Part shown: positions 46,808 through 56,454 of the stretch, in pieces | Numbering within the stretch: position 1 is the stretch's first letter | Layout: every line of letters starts with the position of its first letter | Source of the DNA: Nitrosomonas sp. Is35 | GTDB taxonomy: Bacteria > Pseudomonadota > Gammaproteobacteria > Burkholderiales > Nitrosomonadaceae | Assembly (NCBI RefSeq): GCF_033063295.1 | Contig: NZ_JAWJZH010000001.1 | Span: 2,418,001 to 2,482,000 of the forward strand | Direction of reading: 5' to 3' | Length of the DNA: 64,000 bases | Notes under the pieces: generated by a model | What the model was told of the DNA's origin: nothing | The model's input: only the letters and a program-made list of their open reading frames with translations | Databases searched by the model: none | Position numbers and translations under genes: made by a program

Positions 46808-48235
46808 CTATTTTCTTTTTATCAAGGCTCTCATCAAGTAATCCCTCAGCACACCCATCGATGAGAGCTCGCTGGGTTCGATCCGACTGGTTGTTCCCGC
46901 GCACCAGTCCGCGTAGATCAAACCGATAGCTTTGCCATTGAAAACCAACGGCAACAGGATAAAGGCATCGACATCCGGCAAAGTTTCCCTTAACCATGCC
47001 GGTATACTGGAAGAGGATCGGGTGGAAGCAACATCCTGGATAAATACGTCCGCTTTATTGGCAAGGGACAGATGGAACACATCGGCTGCGTATGCTTCGG
47101 GAAAAATCAATCCGGGTAACACTTCCGGTACGCCACTGCCGAACCCGACTTTGGCTTTTAACATACCGGCATCGCGAAAGAAAGTAATCACACGGTTAAA
47201 ACCCATGCTCACGTACAACGATTCAAGAGTCATGCTCAATACGACATTGAAGTCTGTTCCCTGCGCCAGCGCCATCTTGAGTTCACGAATACTGACAGCC
47301 AGACGTTCGCGCGAGTCATCGGGTTTACCAATGGATTTTCCGCTTTCCGGAATACCGGAAAATTCAGCAGCTGTCTGCTGCGCCAAATCGACCGATTCAG
47401 CGAGATCCTCGGTAGAAATCAGTAATGATTCGCTATAACGTGACACATACTGCTTTAAATCATCCTCGTTGCACTGATGCGCTAATAGCAATGCAACGCC
47501 ACTGGCAAAATTGGCCATTACCTTAAGCCAATCGGACGAACCCGGTATGCTGATTTCCGTGAAGTTTGCCGAACTGATCATGCAGTGGGATATTTTCTTG
47601 GGCAGACACCAGTTCCTGGCAATTTCCTGAGAAATTTCATCAACGGATGCTCCGGTTACTTCCCGCGCCGCGTCGTTCTCGCTTATCACGTTACCCTGCG
47701 CGATTTCTTGAATCCTGGACCATTCATCAGGTAAATAAAATACCAGCATCAGACGGCCAAGATGATGCAGCAACGCGCATACGACTGCTTCTTCGCCGTT
47801 CACCATATTCATTTTAGTCACAACATTGCGGACAATATTTCCAGCCAATATCGCTTTTGCCAGTTCCCTGCGCGCTTCGTCCGATACCGGTGCGGAAGCG
47901 GAAAGCGTATCGATGAAACGGATACTGAGGGTAATATGCGCTATGGTATCGATGCCAAGTACGACCGCGGCTTGGGTGATGGTGGTAATTTCCCCGCCCA
48001 TTCCGGAATACATGGCGGAGTTGGCCAAACGGATCACTTTCTGGGTCAAAGTGAAATCATTCAGAATCACACGGGCAATATCGGCGATATTTTTATTTTG
48101 ATCGTGCATCAACTCATCTAGATGCTGCACGGATTTTGCAAAGGCAGGGAAATCACCTTTCTCGCTCATGCGCTTTGTCAACAAGGCAAAGAACCGATCT
48201 TTACTGTTTTCAAGCTCAGGAGCAGATTCCGTCAT
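46808..48235 (-). CDS. HDOD-GAF signalling protein (copy 2)
   Basis: The 475-aa protein is a paralogue of the 45-kb gene: HDOD (LMHDQNKNIADIARVILNDF) then GAF (SMGFNRVITFFRDAGMLKAK; FILLPLVFNGKAIGLIYADW). Its ATG overlaps the stop codon of the PAS-GGDEF-EAL gene by 4 bp (48232-48235), so the two are translationally coupled. This strongly suggests that it works with c-di-GMP signalling. Confidence 0.88.
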   Translation of the reverse strand: MTESAPELENSKDRFFALLTKRMSEKGDFPAFAKSVQHLDELMHDQNKNIADIARVILNDFTLTQKVIRLANSAMYSGMGGEITTITQAAVVLGIDTIAHITLSIRFIDTLSASAPVSDEARRELAKAILAGNIVRNVVTKMNMVNGEEAVVCALLHHLGRLMLVFYLPDEWSRIQEIAQGNVISENDAAREVTGASVDEISQEIARNWCLPKKISHCMISSANFTEISIPGSSDWLKVMANFASGVALLLAHQCNEDDLKQYVSRYSESLLISTEDLAESVDLAQQTAAEFSGIPESGKSIGKPDDSRERLAVSIRELKMALAQGTDFNVVLSMTLESLYVSMGFNRVITFFRDAGMLKAKVGFGSGVPEVLPGLIFPEAYAADVFHLSLANKADVFIQDVASTRSSSSIPAWLRETLPDVDAFILLPLVFNGKAIGLIYADWCAGTTSRIEPSELSSMGVLRDYLMRALIKRK

Positions 48236-49872
48236 GCCATGTATTTCTCTTTAAATGCATCCGAGTGCACCGGCCTGCCGGTCAAATAGCCTTGCACCAG
48301 ATTGCATCCCTCTTGCTTCAAGAAACCCAGTTGCGCATCATTTTCCACACCCTCGGCGACGACCAGCAGATTCAATCCTTCCGCCAGACTGAGAATTGTG
48401 CCGACAATCGCCATATCTTCCGCGCTGTTCACCACGTCATCCACAAACGACTTATCAATCTTCAACACGGATAGCGGAAATCTCTTCAAATAAGCCAATG
48501 AGGAATAACCGGTGCCGAAATCATCAATGGCGATTTTTACCCCCGCTGCATGCAGTTGCGTCAAAACCGCCCCGGAACGCTGCGGATTTTCCATCAATAC
48601 ACCTTCGGTGATTTCAAGCATCAGATTACCCGGCAATAACCCGGATTCATCTAATGCTTTATGGATCATATCGAGAAAATCCTCTTGCACAAATTGGCGC
48701 GGGGATACATTGACGGAGATATAAAAATCTTTAAGGCCAGCTACCTGCCATTGTTTAGCTTGATAGCACGCACTGCGCAAAGCCCATGCACCGAGAATTT
48801 TTATCAACCCGCTGTTTTCCGCCAAGGGAATAAATTTCATCGGTGAAACAAAGCCCCTGCTTGGATTCTGCCATCGCATCAACGCTTCCGCACCTTTCAA
48901 TTGACCGGTTTGCGTACAAAATATCGGTTGATAGTGCAGCATGAACTCACCATTCTCGATCCCCTCGTACATGGCCGATTCCAGCGATAAATCGCTTCTT
49001 TCGGTATCATCAACCTGATCGCTATAAATTCTCCAGTAATTCTTACCTTGCGCTTTCGCTCTGTACATCGCCATTTCGGCATTCCGGTACAAGAGCGAAG
49101 CGTCTTGGCCATGTTCCGGATACATGGAAACACCCAGACTGGCACTGATATGCAGGGTATGTTCGCCAATGCGGAAAGACCGCTGCATCGCGGCTAAAAT
49201 CTTCCTGGCAATCAATTCGATATTTTCCCGCCCCGCACTCAGCATGATCATGGAAAATTCATCATCACTGACACGCGCCACCGTATCGCTGCGCCGCACG
49301 CAATTTTGCAGCCGCTCCGCTACAGCTTTAATCAGCTCGTCACCGATACTGTGTCCCAGCAAATCGTTAATTTTTCTATAACCATCCAAACTCAGCACAA
49401 TCAACGACAAGACATTCTTTTCCCGCTGCGCCGTTTGAATGTTCATGGCAATACGATCGTCGAGCAAGACTTTGCCCGGCAATCCGGTCAAGACATCGTG
49501 CGTGGAGAGGTAAACCAGGCGGCTTTCGCTATCCTTCCAGTGCGTAGCGTCAAATGCCGCGATAAGATATTTATCCTCCGGCAACGCATGCATGTAACAA
49601 TCAACCCAAACCGGCAATACACGCTGCCGCAGAAGACGGCAGATGAAAGTTTGTTTCTCACCGCTCTGCTTGGCTTTTTCCCGCGCCTCGGCAAACAATG
49701 CCATATCTTCAGGTTGAATGAATAATTCAATAGATTCTTGCAATAACTCTGCCGGTAATTGCAAAAATGCCTGCGAAGGTTTGGATGCTTGTTCAATGAC
49801 GCCGTGCGTATTTATGCACACCGCAAAGTCACTGACACAGGAAAGCAAATCGAAAGAGGCATGTGGATTCAC
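48232..49872 (-). CDS. PAS-GGDEF-EAL protein (likely c-di-GMP phosphodiesterase)
   Basis: The 546-aa protein has a PAS-like domain (about 1-115) and a GGDEF domain (about 120-285) whose signature reads SDDEF at residues 202-206, so cyclase activity is doubtful. An EAL domain (about 295-546) has EAL at 329-331, ISVNVSPRQF and IDDFGTGYSSLAYLKRFPLS, which look intact. The expected activity is c-di-GMP hydrolysis, perhaps tuned by GTP binding to the degenerate GGDEF domain. It is the first gene of an operon with an HDOD-GAF gene. Confidence 0.9.
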   Translation of the reverse strand: MNPHASFDLLSCVSDFAVCINTHGVIEQASKPSQAFLQLPAELLQESIELFIQPEDMALFAEAREKAKQSGEKQTFICRLLRQRVLPVWVDCYMHALPEDKYLIAAFDATHWKDSESRLVYLSTHDVLTGLPGKVLLDDRIAMNIQTAQREKNVLSLIVLSLDGYRKINDLLGHSIGDELIKAVAERLQNCVRRSDTVARVSDDEFSMIMLSAGRENIELIARKILAAMQRSFRIGEHTLHISASLGVSMYPEHGQDASLLYRNAEMAMYRAKAQGKNYWRIYSDQVDDTERSDLSLESAMYEGIENGEFMLHYQPIFCTQTGQLKGAEALMRWQNPSRGFVSPMKFIPLAENSGLIKILGAWALRSACYQAKQWQVAGLKDFYISVNVSPRQFVQEDFLDMIHKALDESGLLPGNLMLEITEGVLMENPQRSGAVLTQLHAAGVKIAIDDFGTGYSSLAYLKRFPLSVLKIDKSFVDDVVNSAEDMAIVGTILSLAEGLNLLVVAEGVENDAQLGFLKQEGCNLVQGYLTGRPVHSDAFKEKYMA

Positions 49873-50276
49873 TATAAAACAACCTCCAAATAGCGATAAT
49901 CTGATTTAGTACGGAAACTATTGTGCAATCGTTCATCCATTGCAGACTGTTACAAAACGCATGCGTATCATCAAATTTTTCGGAATACCCATGCAGTGAA
50001 CTGATTGTTACGGCTTACTAATGACTTACTTGAGGTTTCGCAGGAATGCGCAGAGGCTAATCGAGAAAAGAATGGATCGTGAAATAAGCAGAGCGATCTG
50101 CTTTAAGAAAAAAAACAGCGAGGATTACGCTGTTCCGGTTCCCTTGGGCTGAGAAAAAACCACTACCTGCTCTGGCATAGCAATTAGTGTGAACCGTTGC
50201 CGTTCCTTGCGCAGGTTTTTACGAAGATCGATCTATGCCATAAGCGATGATAAGCAGCTTTCTGTTATTTCCAGCA
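49873..50276. other. Intergenic region holding the thiolase terminator
   Basis: The 404-bp gap contains a strong minus-strand terminator at 50107-50134 and presumably the promoter of the PAS-GGDEF-EAL operon. No gene was recognised. Confidence 0.55.
50107..50134 (-). terminator. Rho-independent terminator of the beta-oxidation operon
   Basis: On the minus strand AACAGCG, a 7-nt loop and CGCTGTT are followed by a run of T. It lies about 140 bp after the thiolase stop codon. Confidence 0.85.
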
Positions 50277-51476
50277 TTAAAGCGCTTCAAACACACCGGC
50301 TGCGCCCATGCCACTGCCGATACACATGGTCACCATGCCATATTTCAGTTTATGGCGGCGCAATCCATGCAGCAAGGTTGCCACCCGGATAGAACCGGTT
50401 GCTCCAAGTGGATGGCCCAAGGCAATCGCTCCACCCAATGGATTCACTTTGCTGCGGTCCAGCCCCAGATCGTGAATCACGGCGAGGCTTTGTGCGGCAA
50501 ACGCTTCATTCAATTCGATCCAATCCAGGTCGTCTTGTTTGATGCCAGTTTGCGCCAATACTTTGGGAATCGCTTTGATCGGCCCAACACCCATAATTTC
50601 AGGCGGCACACCAGCAACCGAGAAACCGATAAAGCGGCCGAGCGGCGATAGGTTGAAACGCTTCAATGCAGCTTCGCTCATCAGCACCACCGCACCCGCG
50701 CCATCAGACATTTGCGAACTATTGCCCGCAGTGACCGATCCTTTTGCCGCAAACACCGGTCTCAATTTCGCCAAAACCTCGGCATTAGTGTCGGCACGCG
50801 GCCCTTCGTCGGTATCCTTGACCGCAATCTCCTCATGCACGGTATGCGTAATCAAGTCCGGCCGTTTTTCATCGACGGTATAGGCTGCAATTTCATCTTT
50901 AAACTCACCCGTCGCGATTGCCTTTATCGCCCGCTGATGACTGGTCAGGGCAAATTCATCTTGATCCTCGCGCGAAACCTTCCATTGCTCCGCCACCTTC
51001 TCGGCGGTCATGCCCATGCCATAAGCAATCGCGACATTTTCCTCATGTTGGAACATCGCCGGATTCATGGAAACTTTGTTACCCATCATCGGCACCATGC
51101 TCATGCTCTCGGTACCGCCGGCGATCATCACATCGGCTTCGCCGAGACGGATGCGGTCCGCCGCCAGCGCAACCGATTGCAAGCCGGACGCGCAAAAACG
51201 ATTCACTGTCATCCCCGCGACACTGTTCGGCAAACCGGCCAGTAACAGCGCCACGCGTGCGACATTGATGCCTTGCTCCGCTTCCGGCATGGCGCAACCG
51301 ACGATGACATCGTCAATCGCGGCTGGATCGAGTCCTTCACACTGTTTCATCACCGCGTGCAGCACATGCACCAGCATGTCATCGGGACGCACATTCTTGA
51401 ACATACCGCGCGGCGCTTTTCCAACCGGTGTACGTGCGGCAGCGACAATATAGGCTTCTTGCGTTTGCTTGGTCAT
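50277..51476 (-). CDS. Acetyl-CoA C-acyltransferase (thiolase)
   Basis: The 399-aa enzyme has the active-site nucleophile Cys95 in VNRFCASGLQS, the NEAFAAQ motif, the GGAIALGHPLGATGS His motif, and the C-terminal second Cys in MCIGSGMGAAG. It performs the last step of fatty-acid beta-oxidation or the reverse condensation. It is 23 bp downstream of the hydroxyacyl-CoA dehydrogenase/hydratase gene, with which it forms an operon ending at the terminator at 50107. Confidence 0.93.
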   Translation of the reverse strand: MTKQTQEAYIVAAARTPVGKAPRGMFKNVRPDDMLVHVLHAVMKQCEGLDPAAIDDVIVGCAMPEAEQGINVARVALLLAGLPNSVAGMTVNRFCASGLQSVALAADRIRLGEADVMIAGGTESMSMVPMMGNKVSMNPAMFQHEENVAIAYGMGMTAEKVAEQWKVSREDQDEFALTSHQRAIKAIATGEFKDEIAAYTVDEKRPDLITHTVHEEIAVKDTDEGPRADTNAEVLAKLRPVFAAKGSVTAGNSSQMSDGAGAVVLMSEAALKRFNLSPLGRFIGFSVAGVPPEIMGVGPIKAIPKVLAQTGIKQDDLDWIELNEAFAAQSLAVIHDLGLDRSKVNPLGGAIALGHPLGATGSIRVATLLHGLRRHKLKYGMVTMCIGSGMGAAGVFEAL

Positions 51477-51499
51477 AGGATTCTCCGTGAATCGTGAAA

Positions 51500-54037
51500 T
51501 CAGTTTCTTAGCGGTTTGCCAGTTTTTAAGGTGTATTCAATGCGGGCCTGGGTTTTTTCCGTCGCCAGTAATTCCATAAAAGCTGCGCGCTCCAATTCCA
51601 GGAACCAGTCTTCGTCGACCAGACTGCCCGGCGTTAAATCGCCACCGCACATCACATGCGCCACTTTATTCGCAATCAGATTGTCATGCTCGGAAATGAA
51701 ACCGCCTTCGCGCATGTTCACCAGTTGACTTTGAATCGTTGCGATACCGGTGTTACCCGCCACTGGAATTTCCCGCATGCGTAATGGCGGACGATAACCG
51801 GCTTCCGCTAACGCCAGCGCTTGCGCCTTGGCCACGTGCAGCAATTCGAAACGATGCATCACGACGGTATCGGCGCTGCGCAGGTAACCGAGCTCTTTCG
51901 CCTGCTCGGCGCTTTTCCCCAGTTCCGCCATCGCCACGGTTTGGAAATAATATTTCAATTGCGGAAAAGGATCGCCGTCTTTGGCGTTTTGCGCGGCCCG
52001 CATGGCAAACTCCTTACAGCCGCCGCCTGCCGGCAGCAATCCGACCCCGGTTTCCACCAGGCCGATATAACTTTCCAGCGTAGCCACAGCCCGGTCGCAG
52101 TGCATGACAAACTCGCACCCGCCGCCCAACGCCAGACCATCTACAGCGGCCACGGTCGGAATCATCGAATAGCGCAGCCTCTGCGACGTTTGCTGAAATT
52201 GCTTGATCATGCCTTCCACTTCGGCCAGTTTCTTGGCCATCAGCACATCGGCGAGATCCAATTCACGCGCCACATGCAAGACAGTCTCCTGGGTCGATTT
52301 GCGCAATTTCTTCAGGAACGACTGAAACGCTGTCGGCGGTTTTGGTGGTGCAGGCGGTTCCGCCGGTGCATTGCTATGTTGCGCGTCTAGCTTAGGTTTT
52401 TCGGTGGCTTTCTGCAAATTGGCACCGGCGGAAAACGGCGGTTCGGTTTGCCAGATGACCAAGGCGCGCCAGTTCTGCTCGGCTTCCTGGATCGCTTGCT
52501 GCACCCCTTCCAGCACATCGATACCGATCGTGTGCATCTTGCTTTTGAAACTCAGAATGGCAATTTTATCGCCGGTATGCCACAACCTGACCGCATCCGT
52601 TTCAAAGATGGTTTCCCCGTAGGCCGCCGGTTCGCCGATCAGCCGGTCAGGGTACAGCTGACGCTGGTACACCGGCAATGTTGAACGCAGTTGCGGCTTT
52701 CCGGAAGCCGGAGCAAACGAGCCTTGCGCGGAATGTACGCTTTGTGACTTACTTTCGGCGATTGCCGTGACCCATTGCGGCAACGGCGCCAGGCTCATAC
52801 TTTTACCGGCGGCGATATCTTCCTGAATCCAATCAACAATCTGTTTCCATCCGGCGGCTTGCCAGATTTCAAAAGGCCCTTGATTCCAGCCGAATCCCCA
52901 GCGCACCGCCAGATCCAAGTCACGGGCATTATCGGCAATGGTTTCCAGCTGCACTGCGCAATAATGGAACAAATCGCGGAATATCGCCCATAAAAACTGC
53001 GCCTGCGGCTGATGACTATTGCGCAACGCGGCAAACTTCTCGGCCGGGCTGCTGTATTTCAACAAACGCTTCAGATCGTCGTCCACTTCCGCACCTGAAA
53101 CCCGGTACGTCTGTGCTGCAAGATCAAATACATGGATTTCATTCTTGATTTTCTGATACACCCCGCGCTTCACTTTCTCACCCAGCGCACCGGCTTGAAT
53201 CAAGCCTTGCAACCAATCCGGGGCCGCAAAATAGCGATGCCAGGGATCGTCCGGCAGCGTGTCGCGCATGGTATTGATAACATGAGCCAGCGTATCCAGA
53301 CCCACCACATCGGCGGTGCGGAACGTCGCGCTTTTGGGACGGCCAATCAGCGCGCCGGTCAATGCGTCGACCAGATCGAAACCAAAATCGAACGAGCGGC
53401 CATGATGCATCGTCGCCAGCAACGAAAACACACCGATACGGTTGGCGATGAAATTCGGCGTATCCTTGGCGCGGATCACGCCCTTGCCCAAATTCGTAAC
53501 GAGAAATTCTTCGAGATGATCCAGCATGGCCGCGTCGCTGACCTGACAAGGGATCAATTCGACCAGATGCATATAGCGCGGCGGATTGAAGAAATGGATG
53601 CCGCAGAATCGATGGCGCAACGTTTCCGGAAATGCTTCGGCCAACTGGTTGATCGATAAACCGGAAGTGTTACTGGCGAAAATCGTGTGTTCACCCAGAT
53701 GGGGCGCCACTTTGACGTACAGATCGCGTTTCCAGTCCATGCGTTCGGCAATGGCTTCGATTACCAGATCGCAATCTTTCAGCAATTCAAGATGCTGCTC
53801 GTAATTCGCTGCTTGAATACAAGTCGCCTTGGTTTTGACCGAGAGCGGCGCGGGTTCTTGCTTTTTCAGCTTCTCCACGGCTTTGATTACGTTGGCGTTG
53901 GGATTACCGGCATCGCCCGGCAGCTCAAACAGCAATGTTTCGATATTGGCATTCACCAAATGCGCCGCAATCTGCGCCCCCATCACACCAGCCCCGAGTA
54001 CCGCCGCTTTACGCACCAAAAAACGTTGCCCGCTCAA
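51500..54037 (-). CDS. 3-hydroxyacyl-CoA dehydrogenase / enoyl-CoA hydratase fusion (FadN-like)
   Basis: The protein of 845 aa has the dehydrogenase first, with NAD-binding AAVLGAGVMGAQIAAHLVNA and the HFFNPPRYMHLVELI block. The crotonase domain is at the C-terminus (about residues 540-845; VDGLALGGGCEFVMHCDRAV). This order is the reverse of FadB/FadJ and matches FadN-type proteins. I place the start at the TTG at 54037, because AGGAGG lies 5 nt upstream and the Rossmann fold begins 9 residues later. The ATG at 54127 would add 30 residues unlike the family. Confidence 0.88.
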   Translation of the reverse strand: MSGQRFLVRKAAVLGAGVMGAQIAAHLVNANIETLLFELPGDAGNPNANVIKAVEKLKKQEPAPLSVKTKATCIQAANYEQHLELLKDCDLVIEAIAERMDWKRDLYVKVAPHLGEHTIFASNTSGLSINQLAEAFPETLRHRFCGIHFFNPPRYMHLVELIPCQVSDAAMLDHLEEFLVTNLGKGVIRAKDTPNFIANRIGVFSLLATMHHGRSFDFGFDLVDALTGALIGRPKSATFRTADVVGLDTLAHVINTMRDTLPDDPWHRYFAAPDWLQGLIQAGALGEKVKRGVYQKIKNEIHVFDLAAQTYRVSGAEVDDDLKRLLKYSSPAEKFAALRNSHQPQAQFLWAIFRDLFHYCAVQLETIADNARDLDLAVRWGFGWNQGPFEIWQAAGWKQIVDWIQEDIAAGKSMSLAPLPQWVTAIAESKSQSVHSAQGSFAPASGKPQLRSTLPVYQRQLYPDRLIGEPAAYGETIFETDAVRLWHTGDKIAILSFKSKMHTIGIDVLEGVQQAIQEAEQNWRALVIWQTEPPFSAGANLQKATEKPKLDAQHSNAPAEPPAPPKPPTAFQSFLKKLRKSTQETVLHVARELDLADVLMAKKLAEVEGMIKQFQQTSQRLRYSMIPTVAAVDGLALGGGCEFVMHCDRAVATLESYIGLVETGVGLLPAGGGCKEFAMRAAQNAKDGDPFPQLKYYFQTVAMAELGKSAEQAKELGYLRSADTVVMHRFELLHVAKAQALALAEAGYRPPLRMREIPVAGNTGIATIQSQLVNMREGGFISEHDNLIANKVAHVMCGGDLTPGSLVDEDWFLELERAAFMELLATEKTQARIEYTLKTGKPLRN

Positions 54038-54177
54038 TTTCGCCTCCTGCTTGATCCGGTTATGGAATAAGACACTGTTCGCATCGAACTGTGCTGCAAG
54101 AGTACAAGCATGAGACTCAAAGCGCAAGCTTGTTTGTTTACGCGGCTAAGCGGGAGCCCCAACTTTACTGAGGAGCA

Positions 54178-54531
54178 TCAACCCCATACCGCCGAAAACT
54201 GTTCCGCATTGAAACCCACGGTAGCGCGTTTTCCGTCGGTGACCAGCGGGCGTTTGATCAAACGGCCATTGCCCGCAAGCAAAACTAATACTTCCGGCCC
54301 GGATAACGCAGGCAGCCGTTCCTTGATTTTCAATTCACGGTACTGCACGCCGCTGGTATTGAAAAGCTTGTTCAGTGGAACATTGGCGCGTTCGACAATC
54401 GCAGCGAGCTCTTCCGCGCCGGGTGGATTTTCGGTGATATCGATAAACTCATAAGCAATGCCCGTCTGCTGTAGAAATTGCTCCGCCTTACGGCACGTGC
54501 CGCACTGTTTATAGCCATAGAATTTAAGCAT
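54178..54531 (-). CDS. ArsC/Spx-family reductase-like protein
   Basis: The 117-aa thioredoxin-fold protein begins MLKFYGYKQCGTCRKAEQFL. Its CGTC motif is like Spx/YffB/MgsR rather than the single Cys of arsenate reductase ArsC. The C-terminal RPLVTDGKRATVGFNAEQF block is characteristic of the family. It may be a glutathione-dependent thiol reductase. The gene follows a cupin gene by 6 bp, so the two are probably cotranscribed. Confidence 0.85.
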   Translation of the reverse strand: MLKFYGYKQCGTCRKAEQFLQQTGIAYEFIDITENPPGAEELAAIVERANVPLNKLFNTSGVQYRELKIKERLPALSGPEVLVLLAGNGRLIKRPLVTDGKRATVGFNAEQFSAVWG

Positions 54532-54537
54532 GACTTG

Positions 54538-54894
54538 TCAACTCGCTGCTCCTGAGCTTTTCTCGCCACCCTTCGGTCCCCAGAACACCACCCAAGTCGT
54601 AAAATCCGGCGAAAAATTCTCGAAGCGGTGCTCGACATGCGCCGCGACGAAAAACACCATACCGGGCTCAAACGCATGCCGCTCACCGGCAATGACAATT
54701 TCCCCACGGCCGGTATGAATGAAATACAACTCATCCTGATCGTGCGGCGTTTGTATATCGGAACCTCTGGGTGCATACACTTCAACCGACATCGTGCCGT
54801 GCGCAAACGCCAACGTAAAAGGCTCACCCATCGGCCATTCCGGACTCGCCTTACCGGGTATGCGTTGCATCAGGTCAGAAAATGTTGCTTTCAT
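54538..54894 (-). CDS. Small cupin-domain protein
   Basis: The 118-aa single-domain cupin shows the metal-binding motif 1 (PHDQDELYFIHTGRGEIVIAG) and motif 2 (FEPGMVFFVAAHVEHRFEN). The His and Glu residues are placed for one divalent metal. It could be a dioxygenase, isomerase or ligand-binding protein; no substrate can be assigned. It starts an apparent two-gene unit with the ArsC/Spx-like gene. Confidence 0.82.
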   Translation of the reverse strand: MKATFSDLMQRIPGKASPEWPMGEPFTLAFAHGTMSVEVYAPRGSDIQTPHDQDELYFIHTGRGEIVIAGERHAFEPGMVFFVAAHVEHRFENFSPDFTTWVVFWGPKGGEKSSGAAS

Positions 54895-55070
54895 AATTAT
54901 TACCTCTTTTGGTTCAATTTAAAATTGAATTCATCAATTCAAACTCAAGCTATAACCTCAGAGTTTATAAGTTACAAGCAACCTGCACAACAAAAAACAC
55001 TGCCTCGAAATTCTATTCCGGCGCAGTGCATTTGAATTCTTGAATGAAGCTTTACTGCTTGTTCTAAATA

Positions 55071-55622
55071 TTAAGATTTCTTCGGTGCAAGTTTTTCGAA
55101 CAGTGCTGAAAACTGGTTAACAAGATAGGGAGCAAAAAGCGTCATTCCAGCTGCTAAAAAATTGACCATATTTTCAGGATTTGGCATTACTCCAGTTTTT
55201 GCAAAAGAGTACATCGCAAAAATTCCAAACCCCAGAAACATCAATAAGATTAGTATCATTCCCACTAACGCAATCATTCGACTAGAACTTGCACGCAATT
55301 CGGTGATCATTATCGGTTTTCCATCAGCACCAAGCCTTGGCTTAAAACCGCCACTGCCGTCAGCTTCTAGAGATACAACGCTGGCTTCCTCAGATAGTGC
55401 ATCGGCCAATGACCATTTTGATTTCGAAAGAGCAGACATGATGCAATTAAGACTGACAAACCCACCAAGTAATATCACGCCTATTACTACATAAATAAGC
55501 CATGGCTCTACCGGAACCCATGAAACTACTCCTGATGAGGTTCCGCCCTCTGCTAGTATATCCTGAGAAATGATAGTCATAGAAACCACCAACCAAATTG
55601 CAGCTATCTTATGTAATTTCAT
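55071..55622 (-). CDS. Exported multi-helix membrane protein, unknown
   Basis: The 183-aa protein has a signal peptide (to about residue 25), a helix at about 42-62, a polar loop of about 50 residues, and two more helices at about 115-137 and 150-167. A basic C-terminus ends LAPKKS. AGGGGAAG lies before the ATG. I recognise no family. It sits at the end of an AT-rich cluster with an amidase-like gene and two lipoproteins; a small membrane protein next to a cell-wall hydrolase recalls a holin or effector-anchor role, but that is inference. Confidence 0.62.
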   Translation of the reverse strand: MKLHKIAAIWLVVSMTIISQDILAEGGTSSGVVSWVPVEPWLIYVVIGVILLGGFVSLNCIMSALSKSKWSLADALSEEASVVSLEADGSGGFKPRLGADGKPIMITELRASSSRMIALVGMILILLMFLGFGIFAMYSFAKTGVMPNPENMVNFLAAGMTLFAPYLVNQFSALFEKLAPKKS

Positions 55623-55689
55623 TATCTTCCCCTAGAAATATTTATACCCACTTGTATCAAGAGTCGGCTTGCGATTGAAAAACGCTACT

Positions 55690-56219
55690 CTACGAAAAAA
55701 TCCGTATATAGCTTTTAGTCAAACTCGGAACTCGCTCTTTATTCCAAACACCATCTCCGCTTTCACTATCTTTCACACCTTTTTCCTCTTTTTTATTTGT
55801 GTTTCCTTCAATGGTTTTAATTTTATCTTTTGCGGATATCTGATCCTCAATCACCAATCCAATATGAGAAAAATCATAAACGACAAAATCACCCGCTTTT
55901 GCTTTTTCAGTTTCTGGTAATAATGCAATGTTTTTCTGTTTTGCCCATTTCTCCCATCCGAATGCGCTGGCATCCCGGCAACGCCATTTCTCAGCCAATG
56001 AGAAGGATGCAAGCCTCAAAGCTTCTCTGACTTTTTCATCCTCCAACCACTCCCGTGTTATCCATGCCGTAAATGCAGCACACCATGGCCATGCACCGGG
56101 AGCCAACCATGTAGCCCCTTGGTATTCAACAATGCGTGCACCTGTATTATTTTCTGATCTTCACGAGTCCCAACCTCAGCACTCGCAATTTTTATGAGTT
56201 TTTCGATATGCTCATTCAC
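55690..56219 (-). pseudogene. CHAP-like cell-wall amidase gene with a single-base frameshift
   Basis: Two frames join into one protein. From a GTG at 56219 (AGAGGA 8 nt upstream) the first reads VNEHIEKLIKIASAEVGTRE. The second frame continues NNTGARIVEYQGATWLAPGA, then WPWCAAFTAW with the putative nucleophile Cys, DFSHIGLVIED with the His, and the TIEGNTN...GDGVW block. These blocks fit small CHAP/NlpC-like peptidoglycan amidases. The frames meet at four A residues (56150-56153 on the complement); one base has been lost, or one extra A would restore the frame. It could be a recent mutation, a sequencing error, or a programmed shift. Confidence 0.7.
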
Positions 56220-56454
56220 TTCACTTATCCTCTAACTTTAACTTCTCAATCGCATCTATTAAATATCCAAAAAAACGAATCAATCTAAACCGGGGAAATA
56301 AGCAAATGAAGAAACCATAATGGAATCTTCAATATTACCGTGCCCCCAATTCGCTCACTTAATTACACTGAGTAATTGCTTCAATTAACTTATTGGACCG
56401 GATCAATAAACGATTAACAAACTGATCTATAGACGGTTATTTCAGTTACTACAC

